NCBI RefSeq assembly: GCF_000428785.1
Contig: NZ_AUAP01000002.1
Span: 244,205 to 308,204, forward strand
Origin: Conchiformibius kuhniae DSM 17694
GTDB lineage: Bacteria > Pseudomonadota > Gammaproteobacteria > Burkholderiales > Neisseriaceae
Length of the DNA stretch: 64,000 nucleotides
Direction of reading: 5' to 3'
Shown: positions 8,094 through 16,375 of the stretch, one piece after another
How positions within the stretch are numbered: position 1 is the first letter of the stretch
How the letters are laid out: each line of letters starts with the position of its first letter
Program-made: the position numbers and the translations under genes
Notes under the pieces: generated by a model
Seen by the model: only the letters and a program-made list of their open reading frames with translations
The model's database searches: none
Told to the model about the DNA's origin: nothing

Positions 8094-8888
8094 ATGAAAG
8101 CATGGCTCTCGTCTCTGTTGTGTGCCGTCATCTTGTCGGCATGCGGCGGTAAAACCGCCGAAAAAAGCAGTGCCGCCGCATCGCCCGCCGCCCCCGCCCA
8201 AACGCAAAAGGCGTACCGCGTAACCACCGAAATGCTGAACATTCCTTTGGTGATTCGCAACGGTCGGGACATCGGCGGATTTGAGTTGGAACTGCTGCAG
8301 GCGATTGCCGAACGGCAAAACATCACCTTGGATTTTGCCAAGCTGCATACTTGGCAGGGCATTTTCGACACTTTGGACAAAGACGAAGCAGACATTGTCG
8401 CCGGTGCGGTAACCTATTCCAAGGAGCGTGCCGAGCGCATGGAAATGACCTTGCCGCATTTTGAATACGAATTTGCCATGCTGGCGAACAAACAGGCGGC
8501 AGGCGCGCGCGGTTTTGCCGATTTGCGCGGCAAAAACGTCTCGCTCAAACGCGATTCCATCGCCGAAACGCTGATTCCGATGTTTGGTGCGGCGGGCGAA
8601 AGCAACATCATCCGCACCACCACCACATGGGAAGCAATTAAAGAAGTATTGGCGGGAAAAGCCGCTTCCGCCACCGGCAGCAGCGCGGTGATGTACTACT
8701 ATGCCAAGCAATACAAAAACCAACACCCCGATTTGTTTGTGCTGACCGACCCGTCCCTGCCCAAACGCCATTATGTGTTTGCGGTGAAAAAGGGCAATAC
8801 CGAACTGGTGCGGATACTGAACGAAGGCTTGGCGAAAGTCCGTGCGGACGGCACTTACGACATGCTGTACAGAAAATATTGGCATTAG
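8094..8888 (+). CDS. Amino-acid ABC transporter substrate-binding lipoprotein
   Basis: A periplasmic, membrane-anchored binding protein of the family-3 solute-binding class (polar amino acids). Signal peptide and lipobox ILSAC come first, then an Ala/Ser linker. The typical pattern follows: IGGFELELLQAIAERQNI, LDKDEADIVAGAVTYSKERAERM and a C-terminal DGTYDMLYRKYW. The third of three consecutive ATG codons was chosen because AAGGA abuts the first. No permease or ATPase lies next to it. The TAG stop is the TA plus first G of a MITE. Confidence 0.88.
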   Translation: MKAWLSSLLCAVILSACGGKTAEKSSAAASPAAPAQTQKAYRVTTEMLNIPLVIRNGRDIGGFELELLQAIAERQNITLDFAKLHTWQGIFDTLDKDEADIVAGAVTYSKERAERMEMTLPHFEYEFAMLANKQAAGARGFADLRGKNVSLKRDSIAETLIPMFGAAGESNIIRTTTTWEAIKEVLAGKAASATGSSAVMYYYAKQYKNQHPDLFVLTDPSLPKRHYVFAVKKGNTELVRILNEGLAKVRADGTYDMLYRKYWH

Positions 8889-9060
8889 GGTGTGTCATCA
8901 ATTATATAAATCAGCATAATACAAAAACGCCGTCATTCCCGCGCAGGCGGGAATCCACTGCCTGATGTTTGTGAAGCGATGTTTTATCAATGCTTTTTGA
9001 AATTTGTTTTGGCTTCCCGCCTGCGCGGGAATGACGGTTCGGTCAATTGATGACACGCCC
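8888..9060. repeat. MITE-like element with two dRS3 cores
   Basis: Begins GGGTGTGTCATCAATTA and ends GGTCAATTGATGACACGCCC. TA lies at the left junction, but GA lies at the right. Two inverted dRS3 palindromes are inside. The left end forms the stop codon of the binding-protein gene. Confidence 0.82.
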
Positions 9061-9122
9061 GAGTCCCACCCCGATTTTGACGGAATGCCCCGATGCCGTA
9101 TTCCGTTTGTGTAATGAACCCG

Positions 9123-10220
9123 ATGAATAAAACCAATCTGCTCGACTACGACCTGCCCGCGCTCACCGACCATTTCGCGCAAATGGGCGAAAAACCGTTC
9201 CGCGCCCGCCAAGTGATGCGCTGGATACATCAGGGCGGCGCGTCCGATTTTGATGCGATGACCGACTTGGCAAAATCCCTGCGCGCCAAACTGCAACAAC
9301 GCGCCGAAGTGGGCATACCCGCGCTGATGGCGGCGCAAGCCTCCAAAGACGGCACGCGCAAATGGCTGCTCGATGTCGGCACGGGCAACGGCGTGGAAAC
9401 CGTGTTTATCCCCGAAAGCGAGCGCGGCACGCTGTGCATTTCCTCGCAAGTGGGCTGCGCTTTGGAATGCACGTTTTGCTCTACGGGGCGGCAGGGCTTC
9501 AACCGCAATTTGTCCGCCGCCGAAATCATCGGTCAATTGTGGTGGGCAAACAAAGCGTTGGGCGTTACCCCGAAAAACGAGCGCGTGATTTCCAATGTGG
9601 TGATGATGGGCATGGGCGAGCCGCTTGCCAATTACGACAACGTGGTTACCGCGCTGTCCGTTATGCTGGACGACCACGGCTACGGCTTGAGCCGCCGCCG
9701 CGTTACCGTGTCCACTTCCGGCATGATTCCGCAAATGGACAGGCTCAAAGACGATATGCCGGTGGCTTTGGCGGTGTCGCTGCACGCCTCCAACGATGCC
9801 GTGCGCGATGAAATCGTGCCGCTCAACAAAAAATATCCGCTCAAAGAACTGATGGCTGCCTGCCAACGCTATTTGGCAAAAGCCCCGCGCGATTTCGTTA
9901 CCTTTGAATATGTGATGCTGGACGGCGTGAACGACCGCCTGCAACACGCCCGCGAATTGGTGGCGCTGGTGAAAGATACGCCGTGCAAATTCAATCTGAT
10001 ACCGTTTAATCCTTTCCCCAATTCCGGTTATGCCCGCTCCAAGCGCGAGCAAATCCACGCGTTCCGCGACATTTTGGCGGAAGCGGGTTTGGTAACCACC
10101 GTCCGCAAAACGCGCGGCGATGATATTGATGCGGCTTGCGGGCAGTTGGCAGGGCAGGTGAAAGACAAAACCAAACGTCAGGCAAAATGGCAGCAGATTT
10201 ATTTGGCGCAACAACCATAA
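9123..10220 (+). CDS. rlmN: 23S rRNA (adenine-C2)-methyltransferase RlmN
   Basis: A radical-SAM enzyme that methylates A2503 of 23S rRNA and A37 of some tRNAs. The cluster motif CALECTFC gives C112, C116 and C119. The MMGMGEPLANYDNV SAM region and the resolving Cys near the C-terminus (DIDAACGQL) are present. The start is set at MNKTNLLDYDL, which matches the family N-terminus. Two upstream in-frame ATGs (9093, 9114) are less likely, and none has a strong ribosome site. It is followed after 16 bp by pilW. Confidence 0.95.
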   Translation: MNKTNLLDYDLPALTDHFAQMGEKPFRARQVMRWIHQGGASDFDAMTDLAKSLRAKLQQRAEVGIPALMAAQASKDGTRKWLLDVGTGNGVETVFIPESERGTLCISSQVGCALECTFCSTGRQGFNRNLSAAEIIGQLWWANKALGVTPKNERVISNVVMMGMGEPLANYDNVVTALSVMLDDHGYGLSRRRVTVSTSGMIPQMDRLKDDMPVALAVSLHASNDAVRDEIVPLNKKYPLKELMAACQRYLAKAPRDFVTFEYVMLDGVNDRLQHARELVALVKDTPCKFNLIPFNPFPNSGYARSKREQIHAFRDILAEAGLVTTVRKTRGDDIDAACGQLAGQVKDKTKRQAKWQQIYLAQQP

Positions 10221-10236
10221 CCGAAAAGGAATGTTG

Positions 10237-11040
10237 ATGAATTTCCGATTTTTGCAAACGGTGCTGCCGTTGGCGGGCGCATTGGCGCTGGCAGGCTGCG
10301 TAACCGAAGGCACGGGCGCGAATTTGACCAAATTCAAGCCTTTGTCTTCCCAGCAGCGCACCGCCGATGCCGCCCGCATCAAAACCCAACTGGCAATCGA
10401 ATACATGAACACGGGCGACTACCGCGCCGCCACCGCGTCAATAGAAGAAGCCCTGAAAAACGACCGCAAATACGATATGGCATGGCTGACCCGCGCCCAG
10501 ATTTTCCAATATCTGAAGGTGTATGAAAAAGCGGAAGCCAGCTTCAAGGAAGCCTTGAAACTCAGCCCTGCGGGTGCGGAAATCAACAACAACTACGGCT
10601 GGTTTTTGTGCAGCGTCCGCAACAACCCTGTGGCGGCGTTGCCATATTTCGACAAGGCACTGGCAGACCCGACTTATCCTGCACCCGAAGTGGCGAACCT
10701 GAACAAGGGCATTTGCAATGCCAAGCTGCACAAATACGATGAGGCGGAAGGCTTTTTCGAGCGTGCCTTGGGCATCAATCCCGATTTTGTCGCGGTGCTC
10801 AAAGAGCGTGCCCGCCTGTGGCTGGAGCGCGGCAACATCAAAGAAGCAGACCGTTTTTTCCGGCAATACCAAAGCCGTGTGGACGTGTTGGGTGCCGATG
10901 ATTTGCTGCTGGGCTGGCGCATTGCCCGTGCCGAAGAAGACACGCACAAAGCCTATGAATACGAAGCGACTTTGCGCGAACATTATCCTTATTCCCATGA
11001 ATTGAACACCATTATCAAAGGAGGCGGCAATCATGAATAA
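10237..11040 (+). CDS. pilW: Type IV pilus biogenesis/stability lipoprotein PilW
   Basis: An outer-membrane lipoprotein with tetratricopeptide repeats, needed for secretin assembly or stability of type IV pili. The signal peptide ends in LALAGC. TPR-like units run from about residue 45 to 230 (YMNTGDYRAATASIEEAL, YEKAEASFKEALKLSP, YDEAEGFFERALGINP). The GGAATGTTGATG context resembles the tail of the gene-start repeat. The last of the two ATGs is best spaced from AAGGA. It overlaps rodZ by 8 bases. Confidence 0.9.
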   Translation: MNFRFLQTVLPLAGALALAGCVTEGTGANLTKFKPLSSQQRTADAARIKTQLAIEYMNTGDYRAATASIEEALKNDRKYDMAWLTRAQIFQYLKVYEKAEASFKEALKLSPAGAEINNNYGWFLCSVRNNPVAALPYFDKALADPTYPAPEVANLNKGICNAKLHKYDEAEGFFERALGINPDFVAVLKERARLWLERGNIKEADRFFRQYQSRVDVLGADDLLLGWRIARAEEDTHKAYEYEATLREHYPYSHELNTIIKGGGNHE

Positions 11041-11908
11041 TCAGCATATTCCCTTTACGCCTGCCGGTGCGGAGGCCACTGCCGAGTTGGGACGCGCACT
11101 GCGTGCGTTGCGCGAACAGAAAAATTTGACGGTGGGTGATGTTGCCGAGCGTTTGAAACTGCCGGTGCGCCACATTGAGGCTTTGGAAAACGGTTTGTAC
11201 GAGAGTTTGCCCGAGCCGATTTACATTCGCGGCTTTTTGCTGACTTACGGGCGTTTTCTCGACATGGACGAGGGGGAATTGGCGCGGGGGCTGGTGTCGG
11301 TCGCGCCGCCGCAATCCTACCGCCGCGATGGTGCGGTGTCGGGTTTGAATTATGCCAATACGCCGATTAAAAAAGGCTTTCCCAAGTGGATTTTCTTTGT
11401 GCTGGCGGGCGCGTGCGTTGCGGCTGCGGTGTATATGTGGCAACACAAGTCCAACAGCGAAAATGAAAAACAGGAAAGCGTGTCCACCATTCCCACTGCG
11501 CCTGCTGCGCCGTCTGCTGAAAATTTGAATGCGGCGAATGTGGTGGTCAAGCCCATGCACGAAGCGGCATCGGACGGTGCGTCTGCGGTGCTGTCTGACG
11601 GTGCGTCTGCCGCTTCCGCGCCCGCCGCCACGGCATCGTCATCGGGCGAATTGGTCATTACCACGCGCTACCGTACCATGCTCACCGTAACCAACGCGCA
11701 AGGCAAGGTGTTAATCAACAAAATCGTGCCTGCCAACGGCGAACACCGCTTCAAGGACGGTGCGCCTTTTGAGGTGCGTATGGGCTATGCCACCGGTGCG
11801 ACCGCCGAGTTTAACGGCGAGAAAATCGATTTGGAAACCAAGCGTACCGATGGCAAGTCGGTGGCGTTTACCACAGGCGGGGCGGCAGCCGCTTCCGCCG
11901 CACAGTGA
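11033..11908 (+). CDS. rodZ: RodZ-like cell-shape protein (HTH, single transmembrane, DUF4115)
   Basis: Links MreB-type cytoskeleton to the cell envelope in rod-shaped relatives. An N-terminal helix-turn-helix of the Xre type (about residues 20-80, LRALREQKNLTVGDVAERLKL) is followed by one membrane segment (WIFFVLAGACVAAAVYMW). An Ala/Ser/Pro-rich periplasmic linker has repeated DGASA units. A C-terminal beta domain of DUF4115 type (ITTRYRTMLTVTNAQGKVL) ends the protein. It overlaps pilW and precedes ispG, a common order in proteobacteria. Confidence 0.88.
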   Translation: MNNQHIPFTPAGAEATAELGRALRALREQKNLTVGDVAERLKLPVRHIEALENGLYESLPEPIYIRGFLLTYGRFLDMDEGELARGLVSVAPPQSYRRDGAVSGLNYANTPIKKGFPKWIFFVLAGACVAAAVYMWQHKSNSENEKQESVSTIPTAPAAPSAENLNAANVVVKPMHEAASDGASAVLSDGASAASAPAATASSSGELVITTRYRTMLTVTNAQGKVLINKIVPANGEHRFKDGAPFEVRMGYATGATAEFNGEKIDLETKRTDGKSVAFTTGGAAAASAAQ

Positions 11909-11921
11909 ACGGGAGCGGAAC

Positions 11922-13184
11922 ATGCAGTACAGCCGCCGCCGCACCCGCCAAGTGCAGATTGACCACATCACGGTCGGTTCGGACGCGCCCGTTGTCGTCC
12001 AATCGATGACCAACACCGACACCGCCGATGCCGCCGCCACCGCGCGGCAGGTCAAGGAATTATCCGATGCCGGTTCGGAACTCGTCCGCATCACCGTAAA
12101 CAGCCCCGAAGCGGCGGCGAAAGTGGCGGAAATCCGCAGCCGTTTGAACGATATGGGTTGCAACACGCCGTTGGTGGGCGATTTTCATTTCAACGGCGAG
12201 CGTCTGCTGGCGGAGTTTCCCGACTGCGCCCGCGCCTTGTCCAAATACCGCATCAATCCGGGCAATGTCGGCAAGGGCGCGAAAGGCGATGAGAAATTCG
12301 CCTATATGATTCGCACCGCCGCCGAACACGGCAAAGCCGTCCGCATCGGCGTGAACTGGGGTTCGCTCGACCAAAGTTTGGCGAAAAAAATGATGGACGC
12401 GAATTTGGCGTCCGCCGCGCCGAAAAGTCCCGAAGCGGTGATGAAGGAAGCCTTGATTGTGTCGGCATTGCAGTCGGCGCAAAAGGCGGTGGATTTGGGG
12501 CTGCCTGAAAACAAAATCATTTTGTCGTGCAAAGTCAGCGCGGTACAGGATTTGATTGAAGTCTATCGCGATTTGGGCAGCCGTTGCGATTATCCGCTTC
12601 ATTTGGGTTTGACCGAAGCGGGCATGGGCAGCAAGGGCATTGTCGCGTCCACCGCCGCGCTGTCGGTGCTGCTGCAACAGGGCATCGGCGACACGATACG
12701 CATTTCGCTCACGCCGGAGCCGGGCAGCCCGCGCACGCAGGAAGTGGTTGTCGCACAAGAAATTTTGCAAACAATGGGCTTGCGCTCGTTTACGCCGATG
12801 GTAACGGCGTGTCCGGGCTGCGGACGCACCACCAGCACCGTGTTTCAGGAATTGGCGCGGGACATTCAGCAATATTTGCGCGAACAGATGGCGGTGTGGC
12901 GCAATCAATATCCCGGCGTGGAAAGCCTGAACGTGGCGGTGATGGGCTGCGTGGTGAACGGGCCGGGCGAAAGCAAGCTCGCCGACATCGGCATCAGCCT
13001 GCCCGGTACGGGCGAAACGCCGGTTGCGCCCGTGTATGTGGACGGCGAGCGCAAAGTAACGCTGAAAGGCAACAATATGGCGGCGGAATTTTTGGCGATT
13101 GTGCAGCAGTATGTGGAAGAAAACTACGGCGAGGGCGGCAAAAAACGCGCCAAAAGCCGCGTGATTCCGATTCAGGCTGCCTGA
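11922..13184 (+). CDS. ispG: 4-hydroxy-3-methylbut-2-enyl diphosphate synthase
   Basis: An iron-sulfur enzyme of the non-mevalonate isoprenoid pathway. The N-terminal TIM-barrel domain starts at RRRTRQVQIDHITVG, and the cluster ligands are in CPGCGRT and MGCVVNGPGE. The ATG at 11922 follows GGGAGCGG. The last three codons and the TGA stop are contained in an uptake-like word (13174-13185). The length (420 aa) is normal for beta-proteobacteria. Confidence 0.97.
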   Translation: MQYSRRRTRQVQIDHITVGSDAPVVVQSMTNTDTADAAATARQVKELSDAGSELVRITVNSPEAAAKVAEIRSRLNDMGCNTPLVGDFHFNGERLLAEFPDCARALSKYRINPGNVGKGAKGDEKFAYMIRTAAEHGKAVRIGVNWGSLDQSLAKKMMDANLASAAPKSPEAVMKEALIVSALQSAQKAVDLGLPENKIILSCKVSAVQDLIEVYRDLGSRCDYPLHLGLTEAGMGSKGIVASTAALSVLLQQGIGDTIRISLTPEPGSPRTQEVVVAQEILQTMGLRSFTPMVTACPGCGRTTSTVFQELARDIQQYLREQMAVWRNQYPGVESLNVAVMGCVVNGPGESKLADIGISLPGTGETPVAPVYVDGERKVTLKGNNMAAEFLAIVQQYVEENYGEGGKKRAKSRVIPIQAA

Positions 13185-13185
13185 A
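13174..13185 (+). other. Uptake-sequence word forming the ispG stop codon
   Basis: AGGCTGCCTGAA, matching the dialect I associate with Simonsiella-type DNA uptake sequences. Its TGA is the ispG stop. Confidence 0.75.
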
Positions 13186-13198
13186 AAAGTGAAAACCA

Positions 13199-13585
13199 AT
13201 GGAAAATAACGACCTGCGCGGCATGCTGTTGTCATTGTATGTGAAAAACAACCCCAAAATGCTGCACCAGATTTTCATCTACAGCTTCAACGGCATCACC
13301 GATGTGCGCACCAACCCCTTTCAGTATGTGAGCGGTGATTTGCCGCCGAACGTGAAAAAAAGTCTGGTGCTGCAAAACATTGCCAGTGGCGAGATGATTC
13401 AGGCATTTATCGTGCCGATGGTGAAAAACGGTCAAACCATGTTTCAAATTGAAAACGTGATTGTGTACGGCAACAAAAGCGGCGCACTGATTGAAATCGA
13501 TTTGGACACCGACAAAATCATGCGTACCGACAAATACCGCCAATTCATCGGCTTGGCGCGTGCCGTTGCCCACCAATTCGTTTGA
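13199..13585 (+). CDS. Conserved-looking protein of unknown function (128 aa)
   Basis: I do not recognise this family. The product has no signal peptide or membrane segment. It has a regular alpha/beta pattern with many Asn and Val residues, such as HQIFIYSFNGITDVRTN and MFQIENVIVYGNKSG. The gene has normal codon use for the region and starts 14 bp after ispG. The frame is free of odd features, so I take it as a real cytoplasmic protein. No function is proposed. Confidence 0.7.
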   Translation: MENNDLRGMLLSLYVKNNPKMLHQIFIYSFNGITDVRTNPFQYVSGDLPPNVKKSLVLQNIASGEMIQAFIVPMVKNGQTMFQIENVIVYGNKSGALIEIDLDTDKIMRTDKYRQFIGLARAVAHQFV

Positions 13586-13670
13586 AGCCTTGGCACGGGC
13601 GTGCCGTTTGCGGTGGAAAACAAACGCCGTCAATTTTATAATGCCGTTTTCTTTATTGTCAGAACACACC

Positions 13671-14114
13671 ATGCCCGTTGCCACCGTCCGCAAATCCATG
13701 CTGGTTTTGCACCGTGCCGAAGACATGTTCCGCTTGGTCGATGAAGTGGAACACTATCCCGATTTTCTGCCTTGGTACGGCAAAACCGAAATCATCAGCC
13801 GCAGCGACAGCGAATTGCAAGCGCGTTTGCACATCGATTATATGGGGCTTTCGCAATCTTTCGCCACCCGCAACCACAACACCCCGCCGCACGAAATCCG
13901 CATGAACCTGCTCGAAGGCCCGTTTAAAACGCTGGAAGGGCATTGGCGTTTTCTGCCTGTGGGCGACGATGCCTGCCAAGTGGAATTTGTGTTGCGCTAC
14001 GAAGCGGTGGGGCTGCTCGCCCGCCTCATCAGCCCCGTGTTCGGCGTGATTTGCGCCAAACTGGTGGAAGCCTTTGTGAAAGAAGCGGACAAACGCCATG
14101 CGGGACGAAATTGA
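13671..14114 (+). CDS. ratA: RatA / Coq10-type START-domain protein
   Basis: A polyketide-cyclase/START-fold protein. Family members are described both as a ubiquinone-binding Coq10 homologue and as the ribosome-association inhibitor RatA. Visible signatures are ADMFRLVDEVEHYPDFLPWYG near the N-terminus and GLLARLISPVFGVICAKLVEAFVKEA at the C-terminus. It is 147 aa, standard length. It overlaps rnfH by 17 bases, the usual ratA-rnfH pair. A TATAAT-like box lies about 35 bp upstream. Confidence 0.93.
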   Translation: MPVATVRKSMLVLHRAEDMFRLVDEVEHYPDFLPWYGKTEIISRSDSELQARLHIDYMGLSQSFATRNHNTPPHEIRMNLLEGPFKTLEGHWRFLPVGDDACQVEFVLRYEAVGLLARLISPVFGVICAKLVEAFVKEADKRHAGRN

Positions 14115-14418
14115 CATCGAAATCGCCTACGGCACGGCGCAGGTGCAAAAGCTCTACCGCTTGCGGGTGGCGGCAGGCACGACCGCCGCACAAGCCGTGC
14201 GCGAATGCGCGGTGTGGCGCGACTTTCCCGATGCCGACCCCGCCGCGCCTTTGGGCATTTTCGGCAAGCGCATCAGTGGCGACACCGTATTGCAGGCGCA
14301 CGACCGCGTGGAAATCTACCGCCCCCTGCTTGCAGACCCCAAACAGGCACGGCGCAACCGTGCTGCCAACCGCAAAAACAAAAACACATCATGTTTCAAC
14401 GCACAGGGCGGCACATAA
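14098..14418 (+). CDS. rnfH: RnfH family ubiquitin-like protein
   Basis: A small beta-grasp protein of the RnfH (UPF0125) family. Its partner role with RatA is unclear. The conserved core is IEIAYGTAQVQKLYRLRV, LGIFGKRISGDTVLQAHDRVEIYRPL and DPKQARRNRA. The final nine or so residues (SCFNAQGGT) are not part of the family. They are translated from the start of gene-start repeat copy B, which supplies the stop codon. Confidence 0.9.
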   Translation: MRDEIDIEIAYGTAQVQKLYRLRVAAGTTAAQAVRECAVWRDFPDADPAAPLGIFGKRISGDTVLQAHDRVEIYRPLLADPKQARRNRAANRKNKNTSCFNAQGGT

Positions 14419-14725
14419 AGCATAGGGGTGTCATCATTTGGATTTTCCCATTGAAAATCATTGTAATACAAAAAAACGCCGTCATTCCCGCGAATGCGGG
14501 AATCCACTGTGTAATGCTTGGCAAGCGATGTTTTATCAAGGTTTGTTGTGTTTCGATTTGGATTCCCGCCTACGCGGGAATGACGGTACAGAGCCTTACC
14601 GGTCAATTGATGACACGCCCCAGTTCTGTGCCTTGCCCTGATTCGGACGGGCTTACGTTCCGCCCGAACACAAAAGCTATTTTACCGCCGTAAACGGCAG
14701 GGTTTCAAACCGAAAAGGAATGTTG
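14393..14725 (+). repeat. Gene-start repeat copy B, split by a MITE, upstream of pth
   Basis: The left part (from TTTCAACGCACAGGGCGGCAC) ends at about 14424. The right part resumes at about 14621 and runs to the pth ribosome site. A MITE occupies 14425-14620. The right part keeps the hairpin CCGCCG-TAAA-CGGC(A)G and GGTTTCAAACCGAAAAGGAA. With rnfH ending inside it and pth starting at its end, the 307 bases between the two genes are entirely repeat. Confidence 0.85.
14425..14620. repeat. MITE-like element nested in gene-start repeat B
   Basis: Starts GGGGTGTCATCATTTG after TA and ends GGTCAATTGATGACACGCCC. It carries two dRS3 palindromes, and the sequence between them closely matches the copy at 43675. 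Confidence 0.8.
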
Positions 14726-15298
14726 ATGAACATCAAACTGATTGTCGGCTTGGGCAATCCGGGCAGCGAATACCGCGACACCCGCCACAATGCCGGTTTT
14801 TGGCTGATTGACCGCTTGGCGGCGCAATGGCACGCCCCTTTGCGCGATGAAAAAAAATTCTGCGGCGATTGTGCGCGGGTGCGGGCGCACGGACGCGACA
14901 TCTGGTTGCTCAAACCGCAAACTTTCATGAACCTGTCGGGCAAAGCGGTGGCGGCGTTGGCACAGTTTTACAAAATCGCCCCCGCCGAAATACTGGTGGT
15001 GCATGACGAACTGGACTTGCCCTGCGGACGGATTCGCTTCAAACTCGGCGGCGGCAATGGCGGACACAACGGCTTGAAAGACATTCAGGCAAAGCTGGCA
15101 AGCCCCGATTTTTACCGCTTGCGCTTGGGCATCGGACACCCCGGCGACAAAAATCTGGTCAGTGCCCACGTGCTGAACAAACCCTCGCCCGATGAGCGCA
15201 ATCTGCTGGAACACGCCATCGACAAATCCCTGCAACACCTGCCCCTGCTGCTGGACGGCGACAAAGACGCGGCGGTACGCGCCCTGCACAGTGCCTGA
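14726..15298 (+). CDS. pth: Peptidyl-tRNA hydrolase
   Basis: Recycles peptidyl-tRNAs released during abortive translation. Active-site residues are all present: N11 (GLGNPG), H21 (TRHNAG), N69 (FMNLSG) and D94 (VVHDELDLP), plus GGGNGGHNGLK. The start at 14726 is chosen because AAGGA of the repeat abuts the earlier ATG at 14720. It is 190 aa, normal. Confidence 0.97.
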   Translation: MNIKLIVGLGNPGSEYRDTRHNAGFWLIDRLAAQWHAPLRDEKKFCGDCARVRAHGRDIWLLKPQTFMNLSGKAVAALAQFYKIAPAEILVVHDELDLPCGRIRFKLGGGNGGHNGLKDIQAKLASPDFYRLRLGIGHPGDKNLVSAHVLNKPSPDERNLLEHAIDKSLQHLPLLLDGDKDAAVRALHSA

Positions 15299-15301
15299 AT
15301 C

Positions 15302-15784
15302 ATGCCCAAACCCGACTACCCCGTTACCCCCGCCGTGCGTTTTTTGCGGGCGCACAAAGTGCCGTTTGCCGCGCACCTGTATCCCTACCGCGAACACGGC
15401 GGCACCGCCCATTCCGCCCAATGCTTGGGCGTGGCGGAACACAGCGTCATCAAAACCATCGTGCTGCAAAACGAACACAAACAAGGCTGCGTGATGCTGA
15501 TGCACGGCGACAAGCAAATCTCCACCCGCAATCTGGCACGCCAACTCGGCTGGCGACATCTCGAACCCGCCACCCCGCAACAGGCGCACAAATGGACGGG
15601 CTATTTGGTTGGCGGCACCAGCCCGTTCGGCATGAAAACCGCGCTGCCCGTGTACGCGCAAACCGGCATTTTCGCCCTGCCCGAAATCTACATCAATGGC
15701 GGCAAACGCGGTTTTTTGGTGTCGCTTGCGCCCGACGTGCTGCACCTGTTGCCCGCAACGGCGGCAGATGCGGTAAGCGAATGA
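15302..15784 (+). CDS. ybaK: YbaK/EbsC-type aminoacyl-tRNA deacylase
   Basis: A trans-editing enzyme that removes Cys from mischarged tRNA-Pro. Family features are the TPAVRFLRAHKVPF start, the GVAEHSVIKTIVLQ strand and the substrate-pocket motif GYLVGGTSPFGMKTALPVY. The GGKRGFLVSLAP segment is near the end. It begins 3 bp after pth and is probably co-transcribed. Assignment to Cys-tRNA(Pro) specificity is by family resemblance only. Confidence 0.92.
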   Translation: MPKPDYPVTPAVRFLRAHKVPFAAHLYPYREHGGTAHSAQCLGVAEHSVIKTIVLQNEHKQGCVMLMHGDKQISTRNLARQLGWRHLEPATPQQAHKWTGYLVGGTSPFGMKTALPVYAQTGIFALPEIYINGGKRGFLVSLAPDVLHLLPATAADAVSE

Positions 15785-15808
15785 ATCACTCCGACAGGAA
15801 ACAGCATC

Positions 15809-16375
15809 ATGAAACACAGATTGACGGTTTTTTTAATCAGCACAACCTTGGCGGCAGCGTGTGCCGCCCAAGCACCCGGCACCCGAGCCAAAGGCGAAGC
15901 CGTGCTGCAGCAAGCGGCACAGGCGGGCAAACGCGGCGACTACCTTGCTGCCTTCAAACTGCTCAAACCTTTGGCGCAGCAGGGCAACGCCGTTGCCCAA
16001 AACAACATCGCCGTGCTGTATCAAGACGGCTTGGGCGTGAAAAAAAACGAGCGCGAAGCCTTGAAATGGTACAAAAAAGCCGCCGAACAGGGCTTGGCGG
16101 AAGCGCAGTTCGACACGGGGCTGATGTATGCACGGGGCTTGGGAACGAAACAGGATTTCGCCCAAGCCGCAAAATGGTACGCCCGCGCCGCCAAGCAGGG
16201 TCATGCCGAAGCGCAAAACAATTTGGCGGTGCGCTATGCGAGCGGTACGGGCGTGGCACGCAATCTGTTGCAGGCGAAATACTGGTTCGGACAAGCGGCG
16301 ATGCGCGGACACCCCACCGCCGCCGCATCGCTGCGCGAATTGCAGCAGATGGAGCAGTCGGGAAAAATCAAATGA
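15809..16375 (+). CDS. Sel1-repeat (TPR-like) exported protein
   Basis: A signal peptide (MKHRLTVFLISTTLAAACAAQ) may be a lipoprotein type, although the lipobox is weak. At least three Sel1 units follow, each with the A-x-x-G-x-G/L core: NAVAQNNIAVLYQDGLGVKKN, LAEAQFDTGLMYARGLGTKQD, HAEAQNNLAVRYASGTGVARN. Such repeats usually mediate protein contacts in the periplasm. The stop overlaps the start of the next gene (ATGA), so the two are translationally coupled. Confidence 0.85.
   Translation: MKHRLTVFLISTTLAAACAAQAPGTRAKGEAVLQQAAQAGKRGDYLAAFKLLKPLAQQGNAVAQNNIAVLYQDGLGVKKNEREALKWYKKAAEQGLAEAQFDTGLMYARGLGTKQDFAQAAKWYARAAKQGHAEAQNNLAVRYASGTGVARNLLQAKYWFGQAAMRGHPTAAASLRELQQMEQSGKIK

Noticed and set aside
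8898..10412. A 504-codon minus-strand frame over rlmN
   Set aside because: Antisense shadow. rlmN on the plus strand has full radical-SAM motifs.
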